Below are positions 1 to 9,405 of a DNA stretch of 15,642 nucleotides, piece after piece. Both the position numbers and the translations under genes were made by a program. Positions within the stretch are counted from its first letter, which is position 1, and each line of letters begins with the position of its first letter. Origin of the DNA: Saccoglossus kowalevskii (taxonomy: Eukaryota > Hemichordata > Enteropneusta > Harrimaniidae); contig NW_003151257.1 of NCBI RefSeq assembly GCF_000003605.2, positions 317,977 through 333,618 on the forward strand, written 5' to 3'. A model generated the notes under the pieces. That model had not been told where the DNA came from. It did no database searches and saw only the letters and a program-made list of their open reading frames with translations.

Positions 1-629
1 AATATTTAAAATTTAAAACTTGTTTCTCACTTTTGATTGTACATCTTTGGTTTGCAGTTTGATTTATTCCAGAGCATCTGCTTCACAAGTTCAATTTAAG
101 TCAAATTTTTCCACACAGACACACTAACTGCAAAGACTCCCGATGTGTGCTTCACACACACAGGTCAAAGAGGTAAAAAAGTTTTAATAAATAATAATAG
201 CACTGTCATAATAAATATTGATTTAGAGCTGTTTATTGTAATTTCTAATGAAAATGTGGTGAACCCTGTTAAACCAAAGCCCTTGGTAGATTGGTTTAGA
301 TCTGGTTTTAGACCTATAAACTGTAATATTTAAAGCCGAAATGTTGAAGTCATTCGAAACTGATACAACCCCCCCACCCCACCCCACCCCCCCAAAGAAT
401 GAAAAGTCCAGTTTGTGTACATTTCCATTTTGTATGTTGCTCATTTTTTGAATCGTGTGTACAATGTTTGGTACTCATGTTCGTTTCCAGTCTATGCTTT
501 GCATAGTATCTTGTCTGATTTTGTTGTATACAATACAAAATTAACTTTTATCCCCTCCCCTGCAAATGTGTCACTGTCACTTTTAATAATCGATGGCTAA
601 ACAAACTTAGTGTTAGAAAAAAAACCTAC
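1..629. other. Non-coding stretch, probably intron of the FAD oxidoreductase gene
   Basis: No exon is supportable on either strand. The minus-strand gene to the right leaves exon 6 at a good donor (bases 629-628), so this stretch should be its next intron, and the missing C-terminal exons should lie to the left of the window. Short reading frames here have no recognisable protein features. The one notable object is the C-tract at 369-393, listed separately. Confidence 0.6.
369..393 (-). other. G-quadruplex-forming tract on the minus strand
   Basis: The plus strand reads C7-A-C4-A-C4-A-C7. The minus strand therefore has four G-runs of 7, 4, 4 and 7 separated by single T loops, which is the most stable class of intramolecular G-quadruplex motif. 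The minus strand is the sense strand of the FAD oxidoreductase gene, so the motif would be present in its pre-mRNA, in the intron after exon 6. Confidence 0.8.
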
Positions 630-3600
630 CTATTTTTGTGAGTAATTAGATGGTAATCTTTTGCTTGCGTCGCTGGTCGTATTCCAGCATATGTTCCAAT
701 CACATTTTTATTTCTCAATGCAGGCACAGTCTTGCGTGCATAGTTGACTAGTTGGTCTATGGTCTCTTTGTCCGTACTACGATCGATTCTACTCTCTTGA
801 TCTTCAGCTGTTGGACCAACAACAATATTACCATACACTGAAGGAGATACAACGTAATAGGAGGAATGATATATGATGAAGTATAACTGCAAGAAATCCA
901 TACAATGAATAAATTTAATTGAGGTTGCTTGTAGGGAATAAATTTCACAGAAAGTCACTGTAAATTTCTTTAAAAAAAAGCCTACTGTTTTCAATGCTAT
1001 AAAATATTATGAATCCTCCATATTGCCATTTCAGTCAAATGTTACCGGCCTACAACTCACCAGTCGGAAATACAATGATTCCTTTATAACTCTGATTGAA
1101 TGGTACTGGTAATATCATACCATTCAACAACTCCTTGGGGGATCTTTCAAAAATAGCAAACTGTCCTTTTCTTGGCATTATTCTAGGTGAAAATAGAATA
1201 AAGCTCATTTAAAAAAAAAAAAAAAATTGATGTACTTTTTTCATTTCAGTGGTAAACTAGTAATTACATCAGTGTAGAATTAAAACAGACGATCAGATTT
1301 CCTTGACTTTACCAATAATGTTTCATTAACTTGCCTCGCATGATATTAAACTGTTGAGGGATAGCGGTTACTGTGTGACTTTGATGAGATAAATTGTTGC
1401 AATATTTGGGAACTTTTATCCAATTCATGCTATTGAAGGGACCATGAGATTAATAAAGTACATTTAGTATCAACTGAGAAACAAAATAATTTTTTAATTA
1501 ATTTTCTAAAAAATAATTATTTCAAACTGGTGAAATCCAAGAGTTGGTGGTTTGAGTTATTACCAAGGTAGTACGGAACACCTTTCACATACAAAATTGT
1601 CAGAAATATTTTTGCCATTCGACTAATACCGTTGGTAGGTGTCGCTATTTTGGTTGTTTGCTGATTTGTTTGTTGAATGTCCATATGGAGCAATGATTAG
1701 TGAAGTCATTTGAAACGAACGCTATTGACAATAAATACAGTACAGTTTTGTCTTCATATTGTGACAAACAGACAAACAGTAAAATGACAAGCAAAGTTAA
1801 AGAATCTTGTTCTGATTCACAGTCACCATTTTGATCAGGTATACCCTGTATTAACCACTTTATTTTTGTGTGAGAAAAAGTTTTTGCACAAGTCGGTGAA
1901 AATACAACAAATATTTTAAGAAAACAGTATTCTTGACAAACTGCTCAACTTACTGGAAAGAACTTTCTTTATTTATCTTCTCTACTTCATCTCCATAAAG
2001 ACCAGCACAGTTAATCACAGCTTTACCTAACAGCTGACCTCTTGTTGTTGTTAGCAACCAATCATTAGTAGTTGTTTGGTATCCATCTGTAACTTTGCAG
2101 TTTCTGAAAATCTAATAAAAATATTTTAAGCTTTCAATAAGAGAACTGAAAGTGCGAGTCAATCAAGAAAATTCTTGTGATAGAGAAAAAAACTTGTACA
2201 TTCTTCATTATCAACATACCTGAGCACCGTGTTGAAGTGCATCATGGGCCAATCGTATCGGCAAAAGCCACGGATCCACAACAGTTTCACCAGGTATAAT
2301 CACAGCACCAAGTGCATCATGCGATAAGTGAGGTTCCATTTCTCGTAGTGCTTTCTGTGATATCTGTCGTACATCTGTCACTCCCACAAGATGGGACTGA
2401 CGGACGATGCCTGGTAACTTTGCCAACTGATGAAGAATGGAAAAAAAAAATTGAACACAATAAAATTGATAACTAGTTTTAATACGATAAACAAACATTT
2501 TAATAATAATAAAGGGAATGGATCCGATCGGAGAGATTGAACAGTTACAGGTTTGAGTGAAAAGTAAATTAAAACCCATTTTGCATAACAGTAAGACTAG
2601 ATTTAAAGAGTTTAGCGGTAAATGTGAATAATGACATACTGGTTACGGTATGTGTTTAAAATCATTAGATTACTGGCCAATATTCTAGCCAAACAATTAT
2701 TTATAATAGGTTTCTTAAATATCGAACAATAAGTAAATGATACTGACCTCGTCTTGATTCCAAGCGACTAATACAGCACCTGTCATTTTATGAGGCACCT
2801 CATATTTCCTGTATACATTTGTATTGAGTTTCCTTGCAGCTTTCAGTAATTGTAACTCCCTGAACTGGTGAGCATCAAAGCCAGTATGCGCCATCCCACT
2901 GAAAACAAAGAAAATGCACTTACACTACGTGCCTCTGTGAGCCATATATTGTGTGTTTATTTCTACTGACAAGAATTAAAGTGCAGTAGTTGTCATGCTG
3001 CGCATGCGTGAGATATATGGGGCTCATATAAACAAAGATGGCGACTTTGACTGTTGCGCAGATCAATGAGTACGAACTGAGACGTTTCCATGCTTTAATT
3101 AGGTAATTTTCATGTTATTCGATGGTATGAAGGAGTCACCTGCAGTAATCAGTGCAAGTCGCGCCCAGGTCAAATCTCATACTTGTGATTTCCATTTGAA
3201 GAGCGCATTGGATTGTGGGAAAATCGATGTTTATCAACACAACGACGACTACCGCGCTTTAAGAATGAATGGAATGATCTTAATTATGGTTTAGTCTTTG
3301 ATGGTGACAGAATTGAGTGACTCCAACCAATGACATTTTTCAAGCCAAAAAGGGTTGATCTTTTTGGGACCAGTTTTCAACTCTCATCAAAATTCAAAGT
3401 GAGTAACACCCTCCTCCTCGGCCGGGCAAATGGCTAATATCATAAATACGGTAACCAATGTCTAAAAAAATGCTACAGGATACATGTTTTCTGTAAACTT
3501 GTCTGAACAGGGTAGCCATTTTTACATATTTTGGCTGTCTGGAAAGGAATTTAGAGGTACTGCTGGCACACTAGCTTTTTATTTTCAAGTGTCCATCCCC

Positions 3601-3995
3601 TTCAGAGGAAATGGTCCCAGAAATGAATCAACAGTAAAACGAAAGGCTACACTAGAACAGCATCATTGTCATTAATCCATCAATTAATATATAATAACTA
3701 GCTCTCAGCATTTTATTTATTTTGATATTATGACGTATCACAGTAATTATATTGTGTCACCCGGTATATGATTATACATGTATATAACTTTTTGTTATGG
3801 ACGGTCTTGATATATATATATATATATATGCAATGACTTTTAGTGACTTATTACCTATTTCCAGAACTGGCCTCATCCACTAGTTCTGCATTTTTTCTCG
3901 CACAGAACACATGTATATCCATGTGAAGTGAGCTCGTGCAAAACAGCGCAACCGATTACACCCCCGCCAATTACAACGACGTCGTATCGTTCCAT
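630..3995 (-). CDS. FAD-dependent oxidoreductase, DAO family (GlpA/LhgO-like), 5' six exons, partial
   Basis: Six coding exons are inferred from protein similarity and splice sites: 3995-3855, 2898-2748, 2426-2220, 2111-1954, 1182-1061 and 837-630. All introns are GT/AG and the phases chain (2, 0, 0, 2, 1, 2). Exon 1 starts at an ATG in a good context (A at -1, G at +4) and encodes a Rossmann dinucleotide-binding motif, VVVIGGGVIGCA. The exon 1-2 junction encodes SSGNSGMAHTGFDA, the FAD-contact segment typical of GlpA and LhgO relatives. Exon 4 has the GKAVINCAG strand, exon 5 has PRKGQF, and exon 6 has NIVVGPTAED and the GIRPAT segment. These are hallmarks of DAO enzymes that oxidise glycerol-3-phosphate or 2-hydroxy acids by passing hydride to FAD; the substrate cannot be read from the sequence. 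The C-terminal FAD-binding exons lie beyond base 1. Oddity: exon 1 has six As at 3896-3891 where the family reading frame needs five, so the literal frame stops at TGA before the donor. Exons 2-6 are fully open. The cause is either a base-call error or a disabling indel. Confidence 0.85.
1211..1226. repeat. Poly(A) homopolymer run
   Basis: Sixteen consecutive A residues lie just upstream (on the minus strand) of exon 5. On the gene's sense strand this is a poly-T tract about 30 nt before the 3' splice site, where it could serve as an extended polypyrimidine tract. Confidence 0.9.
2999..3010. promoter_or_regulatory. NRF-1-like site (TGCGCATGCGTG)
   Basis: The sequence matches the palindromic NRF-1 consensus (YGCGCAYGCGCR) at all but one position, and it stands out in an otherwise CpG-poor intron. 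It lies about 28 bases before the ATG of the candidate first exon on the plus strand. In animals NRF-1 sites are typical of TATA-less promoters close to the transcription start. Confidence 0.55.
3038..3102 (+). CDS. Candidate first coding exon of an unidentified plus-strand gene
   Basis: An ATG lies inside AAGATGGCGAC, a near-perfect YY1 element of the kind that often overlaps start codons in animal genes. It opens a 21-codon frame beginning MATLTVAQINEY and ending in AG at a GTAATT donor (3103). With the NRF-1-like palindrome just upstream, this looks like a real promoter plus first exon, nested antisense in intron 1 of the FAD oxidoreductase gene. I do not recognise the peptide and found no convincing second exon before the myotubularin start at 4170. 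It may be a non-coding RNA, a gene whose exons lie further right, or a remnant. Confidence 0.35.
3810..3829. repeat. (TA)n microsatellite
   Basis: About ten uninterrupted TA dinucleotides lie 26 bp beyond the donor of exon 1 of the FAD oxidoreductase gene, within its intron 1. Confidence 0.9.
3891..3896 (-). other. Homopolymer frameshift in exon 1 of the FAD oxidoreductase gene
   Basis: The T6 run (A6 on the coding strand) lies between the codons for CVLCE and the segment that continues into the SSGNS motif. Read literally from the ATG at 3995, the frame reaches TGA about 14 bases past the run. Read one base shorter, the exon has 46 codons plus two bases, which matches the phase of exon 2 exactly. 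Confidence 0.85.
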
Positions 3996-4059
3996 TTCCG
4001 GCTTCCCATCGAAATCAGCTGTTCTAAACGAGGCACACCCCTTGACCTTTCACCGCCTC

Positions 4060-4067
4060 TGACGTCA
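4060..4067. promoter_or_regulatory. Consensus CRE (TGACGTCA)
   Basis: This is a perfect palindromic cAMP-response element, the CREB/ATF bZIP binding site. It sits near the middle of the shared promoter, 65 bp from the oxidoreductase ATG and 103 bp from the myotubularin-like ATG. A palindromic site can act in both directions. Confidence 0.7.
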
Positions 4068-4079
4068 CTAAACCTAAAA

Positions 4080-4130
4080 ATGGCTGCCGAGGTCGGGAAT
4101 GTACTAACATCGCCAGTTCTCGACAAATAG
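4080..4130 (+). CDS. Upstream ORF in the 5' leader of the myotubularin-like gene
   Basis: This 16-codon ORF (MAAEVGNVLTSPVLDK, then TAG) starts at an ATG embedded in a YY1-like element and ends 39 nt before the main ATG. If transcription starts upstream of 4080, it is a short uORF that would lower or gate initiation at 4170. If transcription starts within the YY1-like element, as is common, it would be skipped. Only its position supports it. Confidence 0.4.
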   Translation: MAAEVGNVLTSPVLDK

Positions 4131-4169
4131 TTTAGCGTTGCCACAAGTTTCCTGCATCTGTAATCAGCA

Positions 4170-7100
4170 ATGACGACTAATTCCGCTTCAAAATCGACCT
4201 TTACGTCGTACGTCGACTTGAAAAAAGATGTAAGTAGTGCCGTAGGGTGTTATTTTTATGTTTTCCCCAAGTCAAACAGGACATGTTTCGGAACCGCAGT
4301 TAACCGGACCGTACAACTCGAATTATTCACAGGACCTTTAAGTTGTTCGTGCCGCCAGTGTTTTCTGGCGTGTTACTGACAAGTTTGATTACATTATAGG
4401 CCCCTGAGGCAATCGAATCAAGTGGTGAACGACGTGGTACTTTCAAATCGTATATTAATTGGTCATATGGAAGTAAAAAGCGCACTGATATTGCGGCAGT
4501 AAGTTACAATTCATGAAAGACGTTGTTTCTGCCTCGCCTGGTGTAATAATGCATTTACGCTTCTTTCAAAATCAAAACATTTAAAGTTTGCTTTTCTTCG
4601 TATTTCATGGTGTCATTGCAAAATTTGTTGTATCCACACACATTGTACTTTAATTTACTGACAAAAAGATTATTGTTTATTATTTTTTTATCACATTGCA
4701 TCCTCCTCTGTTCATGCAAATTGTAAACAAATGCATCCACACCCAGTTTTAAATAAGTGGGGTGAATCCAGTATCATAAAGATGTCATGTGTGAAAAGTG
4801 TTATTTATTTAGATATTTTATTTATTTGAACTGTTGGTAACTGTTCCAAATACATTTGTTGCATTCAGATTAAAGATCTTCTTTGTCTGTGCTGAGCATC
4901 TGCACCAAGTCACAGCATGTGCCACGCATGATGTATGTATGTGTATGTGTGTGTGTGTGTGTGTGCGTGTCTGTCTGTCTGTCTGTCTGTGTGTGTGAAC
5001 AGTTGGGACCGAGCCAGCACATGGTCCCTTTCTGAAATCTTGTAACTTTAACTCAATTACCATACTAGTATTTGCTCTATTATAAGCATATGTACATGAT
5101 CTTCTTTTGGCCATAGACCTGCTACTATCATTTACATGTGCATATGCAAAACTAAAGCAAATACAAAAAATATTCAATGTTGTGGTTTTTGCAGGGGTTT
5201 CCATTAGCAATTATGAGACGTCAAAGATCATATTAATGTTATAATTGTAGTGAATTACGGGCAAAACACGCCAACATCCAATACCTATTTAATATATGTA
5301 GAGGAATCATAATTTTATCTGCATCTTTTGTAAAAAACTTTGTGCCATCGTATCTCACTTTTGCCAAGAGTGTGTTATGTATTAACTTCTGTTAAACGAG
5401 TATATTAGTCACTATAGTGTACAAATAGTACTGTGAAATACTTTATTTTAACTGGAATTAATTTTCATCGAAAAGACTTTTTGGGTGTTTTGTATGGATT
5501 TTTTATTTTCACTGATATTTGACGAGTTAAATGAAAATTATAGGATAAAAAAGACTATTCACTTGATTTTATTTTCACTGAATCATTCCTTCAGCAAAAA
5601 TAATGAAAATTAATTCCAAGCGAAAGTAAATTATTTTACAGTGTAGGGTATGCAGAGATTATAGAACCAATAAAATTGACTGGAAAAAAAAACAAAAAAA
5701 CCTTGGTTTTATCCTGTAAACTATTTAATTTGTCAGTGCTAAAAATGTTCGCTGTGACTCCCTGTCCTAATTTAAAATGACATTGTTCAAAACATAAACA
5801 TTACTCACTATCATAACTAGTACTTTATCATCACAAAAAATTATTTTGAATTAAATAGCTGGCTTATAAATGCAACAGTCTGCTTTTAGCAGATCTCAAC
5901 AAATTGGCAGTTACTGATATGTAAAACCACAGTCCCTCTATCCTGAGAGGGACTGTGGTGGTTAAACACCTGTTTTGTGAGCTCTCCTAATACATATGTG
6001 CAGTTCTGGCAACTCTACCGATTTAATTAATGAAATGAATTCTTGACTGCTACAACATTGAGTGATTATCTTCTGACCAGTATTCCCTCTAAGCCTTATT
6101 TTCGCAAAATTTTCTCAGATTCAATTATAGTTTCTCAGTGGAATTTTTGACTTTTGAGAAACTTTCCATGCATTTTGTATGCAGAAAAAACATTTCAAGG
6201 GAAAAATGGGCAAATTTTCACAGTATTTTCAAGATTCAAAAATATTAAAGGGAACAGTGCTTCTGACTTTTGTAGAATTAGTCTGTTACAAAATTAAATC
6301 AGTTTACACTTTAACACAATCACTACCTACTACTACTACTGGTGTGTGTTATTACTGTCAAACTACTTGAGAAGGTGTACTGAGGTTCTCAGGAAGTAAG
6401 GTTTAGATCAAGTGACAAGTTATTAATATTTAATCTTTTCAATGCTATACATTTAGGTGCAACATTTTGATCATTTTTATAATTAAATTTAGATTTTCAA
6501 TTTCTTTGTTAACTTTGGATCGAATGATAAATTTCCAATTTTTTATAGGTCTTTTTGAGAAATATCTGATTTTTGTTTTGTTTTTGGTGAAAAGGGAGCG
6601 AAGTTTACTTTTCTGTTAAATACTAGTATATTTGTACTTCTGCAATGGGAGACTTTTTATTGAGATTGTTTTATGTACTTGTTTTTATTAATTGGTTAAT
6701 TTTGGATCAAATACATGTAATTTCGCATTGGCTAGAATTTTGATCCAAGTTTTTCAAAAATATGAAACAAATTATGCAGATTTTGTTTATAAAAAGTTAC
6801 AGAAATTGACTTTGGTGTTCAAATGGTTAAAAATGAAATTGTTAACCTGTATGTAAAATGTTTTTTACTTGTACTAACACAAGATTGTTGGATTAAGAAT
6901 TCAAACTTCCCTGTAGTGCAGGATGTATTGTTTTCATTTTCAAATCTGCATTCAATGTGCCAGGAAATAGTATTTATATTCTCTCACTCTCTCACCAGAC
7001 AATGTGTTCTCCCGTCAGTTCTGTGTACACACATACATACATTTTTTTTGTACTTTTTTTACTTCGTTGTAGAGTCAACTATATTTCATTGTTTCTTTGT

Positions 7101-8831
7101 TTATTTCATTATGCTATATGTATGTGCATGTAAAATTTCATTTGTTGTAATTAATTGTAATTTTTTACCATTTATAGACACTTGTGATATATACTAAGGT
7201 GTAAGGCAGCACTGCATGGAATGCAACACTGATGTATGAAAAAAAAAATGATTTGTAGTTTGCATCTACCAATTATCTCGTAAGACATTATTAATGAGTT
7301 TTGTAATAACATTATCCTCTCTTGCAGGTGTCCAAAGCTGCAGAAGATGTCTTTGAGCAGAAGTTGGAACCGAAACTTCTGTCAGGTACATAGCAGTATA
7401 TTTCCTTGTTCCTTGTCCCTGTTTAGACATCAACATCTGTCTGGTTGCTACTCTAATTATTTGAAGCTATTAAATTGGGTAGGCAGACCTGATACTGGAA
7501 ATTACTTAATTTTCACATTATTTATTTTCACTATTTTCGTTGATGGAATGAATCAGTGGAAATAAACTTCATACAAAACCAGTAAATTAAAATGAAACTG
7601 ATTCCATTCTAATTATTTGCCAGACATGTGTAGGTGTGGGAAAGTGTTGTAGTTCATTTTATCAAGTAGCGTTTCTGATATCAGTAAAATATACCAATGC
7701 GAAAATTTGTTTTGTTTTGCTTAGTGTTAATTCACAAAAAAAGGATCAATATAAATTGATGTGGGTTTACACGTACGAGTACCTAATAAAGCACTATAAA
7801 CACAGACCGTATGTGGGTCAAAGTAACAGGGCTCATAGTCCACAAAGGTTACTGTCAAGATAGCACCAACTTCTTGCCTTGCTCTTCAAAATAGACATTT
7901 TAAATTTTCTTAAATGTAGTTTTAGCCTTGAAATTTGGGTGCCTCTCAAATTCAATCAATTCAATCTCTGTGGTAGGTGTAAGTAGTTTTGACCTTTGAG
8001 GATGAAGTCATATTTGACCTCATGTACATCTAAGATTAGAAGCTGTATATGCACTCTAATCGCTACGCAAACAATAAAAACATTTCAGTCAGTGTTAATT
8101 ATACCTGGTGCATTTCCTATGCTGACATTCACCTCGGACAGTTAGCGATCAAATTTATCTTGCTTAATAATTATAAATCACACGTGGTACTCTCGGATGG
8201 ATCACATTTGGCTAGTAATATTGTATTCTTCTCAGGCCCCAGTTGTAGTTTAATGTTCTTAATTAGCTACATTAAATGTGAAAAAATATCTGTATATATA
8301 TACATTATACCAAATTCTCAAATAAGCACATTGTATCACAATATTATTTACATACCATTAGAATTTACCATGGTTATCCTTATTGAATTCCTATGTTTTT
8401 CACGCACAATTTGACCTGCAACACCGTCCTTTGACCTGATAGGTCAAGTCTGTTTATTAACCAAGCAGAATTCATTTGTACCAAAGCAATTCTCAGGGAA
8501 TTCCAAAAACCATTTTAGTAATGCCATGCGGAAGTGAATTATTGTTGTTGCTCTATGATCTGTTGGAATTGATTTCATAAAAAATGATTTAAAATAAAAA
8601 TGGTAATTAGCAATATTTGTAATAATAGGACACCTTAATCTTAAATCTTAAAAACATTGCTATTGATGTTTGTTTGCATTGTCTTTTCTAGGTGAAATAA
8701 TTATCGCCCAAGCTCATCACGTACTAAAATACAACACGTTTGGTGACCTGAAACATGGCGTGTCAGGATCTTTATATTGCACTAATTTTAAAATCAGCTT
8801 TGTCACTGCAGAAAGATCATCATATGATATG
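4170..8831 (+). CDS. MTMR10/12-like: Myotubularin-related protein 10/12-like (inactive phosphatase subgroup), N-terminal exons, partial
   Basis: Four coding exons are visible: 4170-4229, 4400-4498, 7328-7385 and 8692-8831, all with GT/AG introns (phases 0, 0, 1, 0). They give 119 residues. Exons 1 and 2 encode a short polar leader with two F-x-S-Y motifs. Exon 3 ends in KLEPKLLS and exon 4 continues GEIIIAQAHHVLKY, then HGVSGSLYCTNFKISFVT, the start of the PH-GRAM domain. KLEPxLLxGE and the CTNFKISF strand match the MTMR10/11/12 subgroup; VLKY and HGVxGxL lean to MTMR12, KLEP to MTMR10. Members are catalytically dead myotubularins that bind active phosphoinositide 3-phosphatases and act in endosomal lipid turnover. 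The rest of the GRAM domain and the phosphatase-like domain lie to the right of the window; the following intron is over 6.8 kb and holds the retrotransposon. The orthologous subgroup is well supported, the exact paralogue is not. Confidence 0.85.
4931..4998. repeat. Compound microsatellite (TG)n / (TCTG)n
   Basis: TA/TG-rich sequence passes into about ten TG units, then several TCTG units, then TG again. Read on the minus strand it gives a run of His, Thr and Arg codons, which explains the long spurious reading frame over it. Confidence 0.95.
5430..5642. mobile_element. MITE, about 213 bp, with about 40-bp terminal inverted repeats
   Basis: The left arm (5430-5468) and right arm (5642-5603) are inverted copies. 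They share a perfect 16-bp core, TGGAATTAATTTTCAT, at 5453-5468 and 5618-5603. The outer parts, starting ACTGTGAAATA and ACTGTAAAATA, agree at most positions. The interior has no coding capacity and repeats TATTTTCACTGA twice. Size, long inverted ends and lack of coding sequence fit a non-autonomous DNA transposon. The target-site duplication is not clear, though TA dinucleotides flank both ends. Confidence 0.75.
5926..5959. repeat. Perfect 14-bp inverted repeat with a 6-nt loop
   Basis: ACCACAGTCCCTCT at 5926-5939 is exactly complementary to 5946-5959, with loop ATCCTG. A G/C-containing perfect stem of this length is unlikely by chance in AT-rich intron sequence. It may be a tiny foldback element, the remnant of a larger palindromic MITE, or an RNA hairpin in the myotubularin-like pre-mRNA. 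Confidence 0.85.
7386..8691 (+). other. Intron 3 of the myotubularin-like gene
   Basis: A 1.3-kb AT-rich intron with donor GTACAT and acceptor TTTTCTAG. A copy of a dispersed repeat lies at 8409-8471. Reading frames at 7347-7565, 7636-7863 and 8049-8414 are AT-rich and low in information; none shows a recognisable domain or continues a neighbouring exon. Confidence 0.75.
8409..8471 (+). repeat. Dispersed repeat copy A with everted AGGTCA half-sites
   Basis: The core is TTGACCT-GAT-AGGTCAA at 8431-8447. The segment aligns over its full length, with a single gap, to the reverse complement of 15334-15395. Matches are about 29 of 38 before the end of the core and 18 of 24 after it, including the shared TTAACCAA and CAGAAT. 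Confidence 0.6.
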
Positions 8832-9349
8832 GTAAGATCAGACGTTTTAAATTTGTTTAATTTACGTAATCAAATCAGTTCGCACTGGTACATGACTAAA
8901 ATGTGTGTGGGTGATGATGATAGCACGTCTTGTGTATATCCATTGTTGCGAAAGAGACTGTGTTAAATCAAAACCATCAAAAAATGCTGAATTAAAAAGT
9001 AGACAGCCTAAAATTTCATTACATAGTCACCCAGTGTCATTTTTCTCCAAACAAATCACATTAACGGACCTGGTCAAATACATTTTTTTATTTTATTGGA
9101 AACAAAAGTATATTCTAAACGAAGTTTCAAATAATAACGAACACAATTGCATTGCGTAGCTGCAAATGATCATGGTTGCGCATTCTGGTCTTGCTGCGTT
9201 TCACAATTGTTGATTATTACTCAGTAGTGATTATAATAATGTACAAAAAATAAATTTGTTGAATTGTTATGAAATGCAAATAAAATTCAACTTAGTTTCA
9301 TCATAAGCAAATGAATCCGGTGGCATGTAAACACTTGATGCTGTCGAGT

Positions 9350-9394
9350 ATCCGCCATGTTCTTCTCTTGCATGAGTTGACCTAATAGGTCAAA
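9350..9394 (+). repeat. Dispersed repeat copy C with everted AGGTCA half-sites
   Basis: The segment starts ATCCGCCATGTT and ends with the near-symmetric TTGACCT-AAT-AGGTCAA at 9378-9394. Its first part aligns without gaps to the reverse complement of 15420-15393, which starts ATCCGTCATGTT. It therefore belongs to the same family as copies A and B and directly precedes the 9406-9908 repeat block. Confidence 0.5.
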
Positions 9395-9405
9395 TCGCTA
9401 ATTCG

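Larger units (their letters stand above)
2899..3854 (-). other. Intron 1 of the FAD oxidoreductase gene
   Basis: This is a 956-bp intron between the Rossmann exon and the GMAHTGFDA exon, with a donor at 3854-3853 and an acceptor CAG at 2901-2899. It contains an opposite-strand candidate transcript start near 3000-3102 and a TA microsatellite at 3810-3829, both listed separately. Other short reading frames here have no recognisable features. Confidence 0.75.
3996..4169. promoter_or_regulatory. Bidirectional promoter between the FAD oxidoreductase and myotubularin-like genes
   Basis: The two start codons (3995 minus, 4170 plus) face away from each other with 174 bp between them, so both 5' UTRs and the core promoter must share this segment. 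It is clearly richer in CpG than the flanking introns and has no TATA box. It contains a perfect CRE at 4060-4067 and a YY1-like AAAATGGCTGCC at 4077-4088. Co-expression of the two genes is an inference from this layout. Confidence 0.65.
4499..7327 (+). other. Intron 2 of the myotubularin-like gene
   Basis: A 2.8-kb AT-rich intron with donor GTAAGT at 4499 and acceptor TTGCAG ending at 7327. It carries a TG/TCTG microsatellite, a MITE at 5430-5642 and a perfect hairpin at 5926-5959, all listed separately. I see no coding sequence in it; the longer frames at 4818-5210 (minus) and 6823-7197 (plus) are a microsatellite translation and low-complexity AT sequence. Confidence 0.8.

Noticed and set aside
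3112-3675. Short plus-strand frames at 3112-3294 and 3484-3675 as further exons of the candidate gene at 3038
   Set aside because: Neither shows domain similarity or a convincing acceptor/donor pair in the right phase; kept out of the annotation.
3936-4130. 64-codon plus-strand frame across the promoter
   Set aside because: It runs antisense over exon 1 of the FAD gene and through the shared promoter; only its last 16 codons (the uORF) have a plausible role.
4818-5210. 130-codon minus-strand frame with His/Thr-rich repeats
   Set aside because: The repetitive part is a translation of the TG/TCTG microsatellite; the rest has no domain, and it lies in an intron of the opposite-strand gene.
6823-7197. 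124-codon plus-strand frame rich in Phe, Cys and Val
   Set aside because: AT-rich low-complexity intron sequence; it looks like a membrane protein only because T-rich codons encode hydrophobic residues.
8049-8414. 121-codon plus-strand frame in intron 3
   Set aside because: No recognisable domain, no link to exons 3 or 4, and composition is that of the intron.
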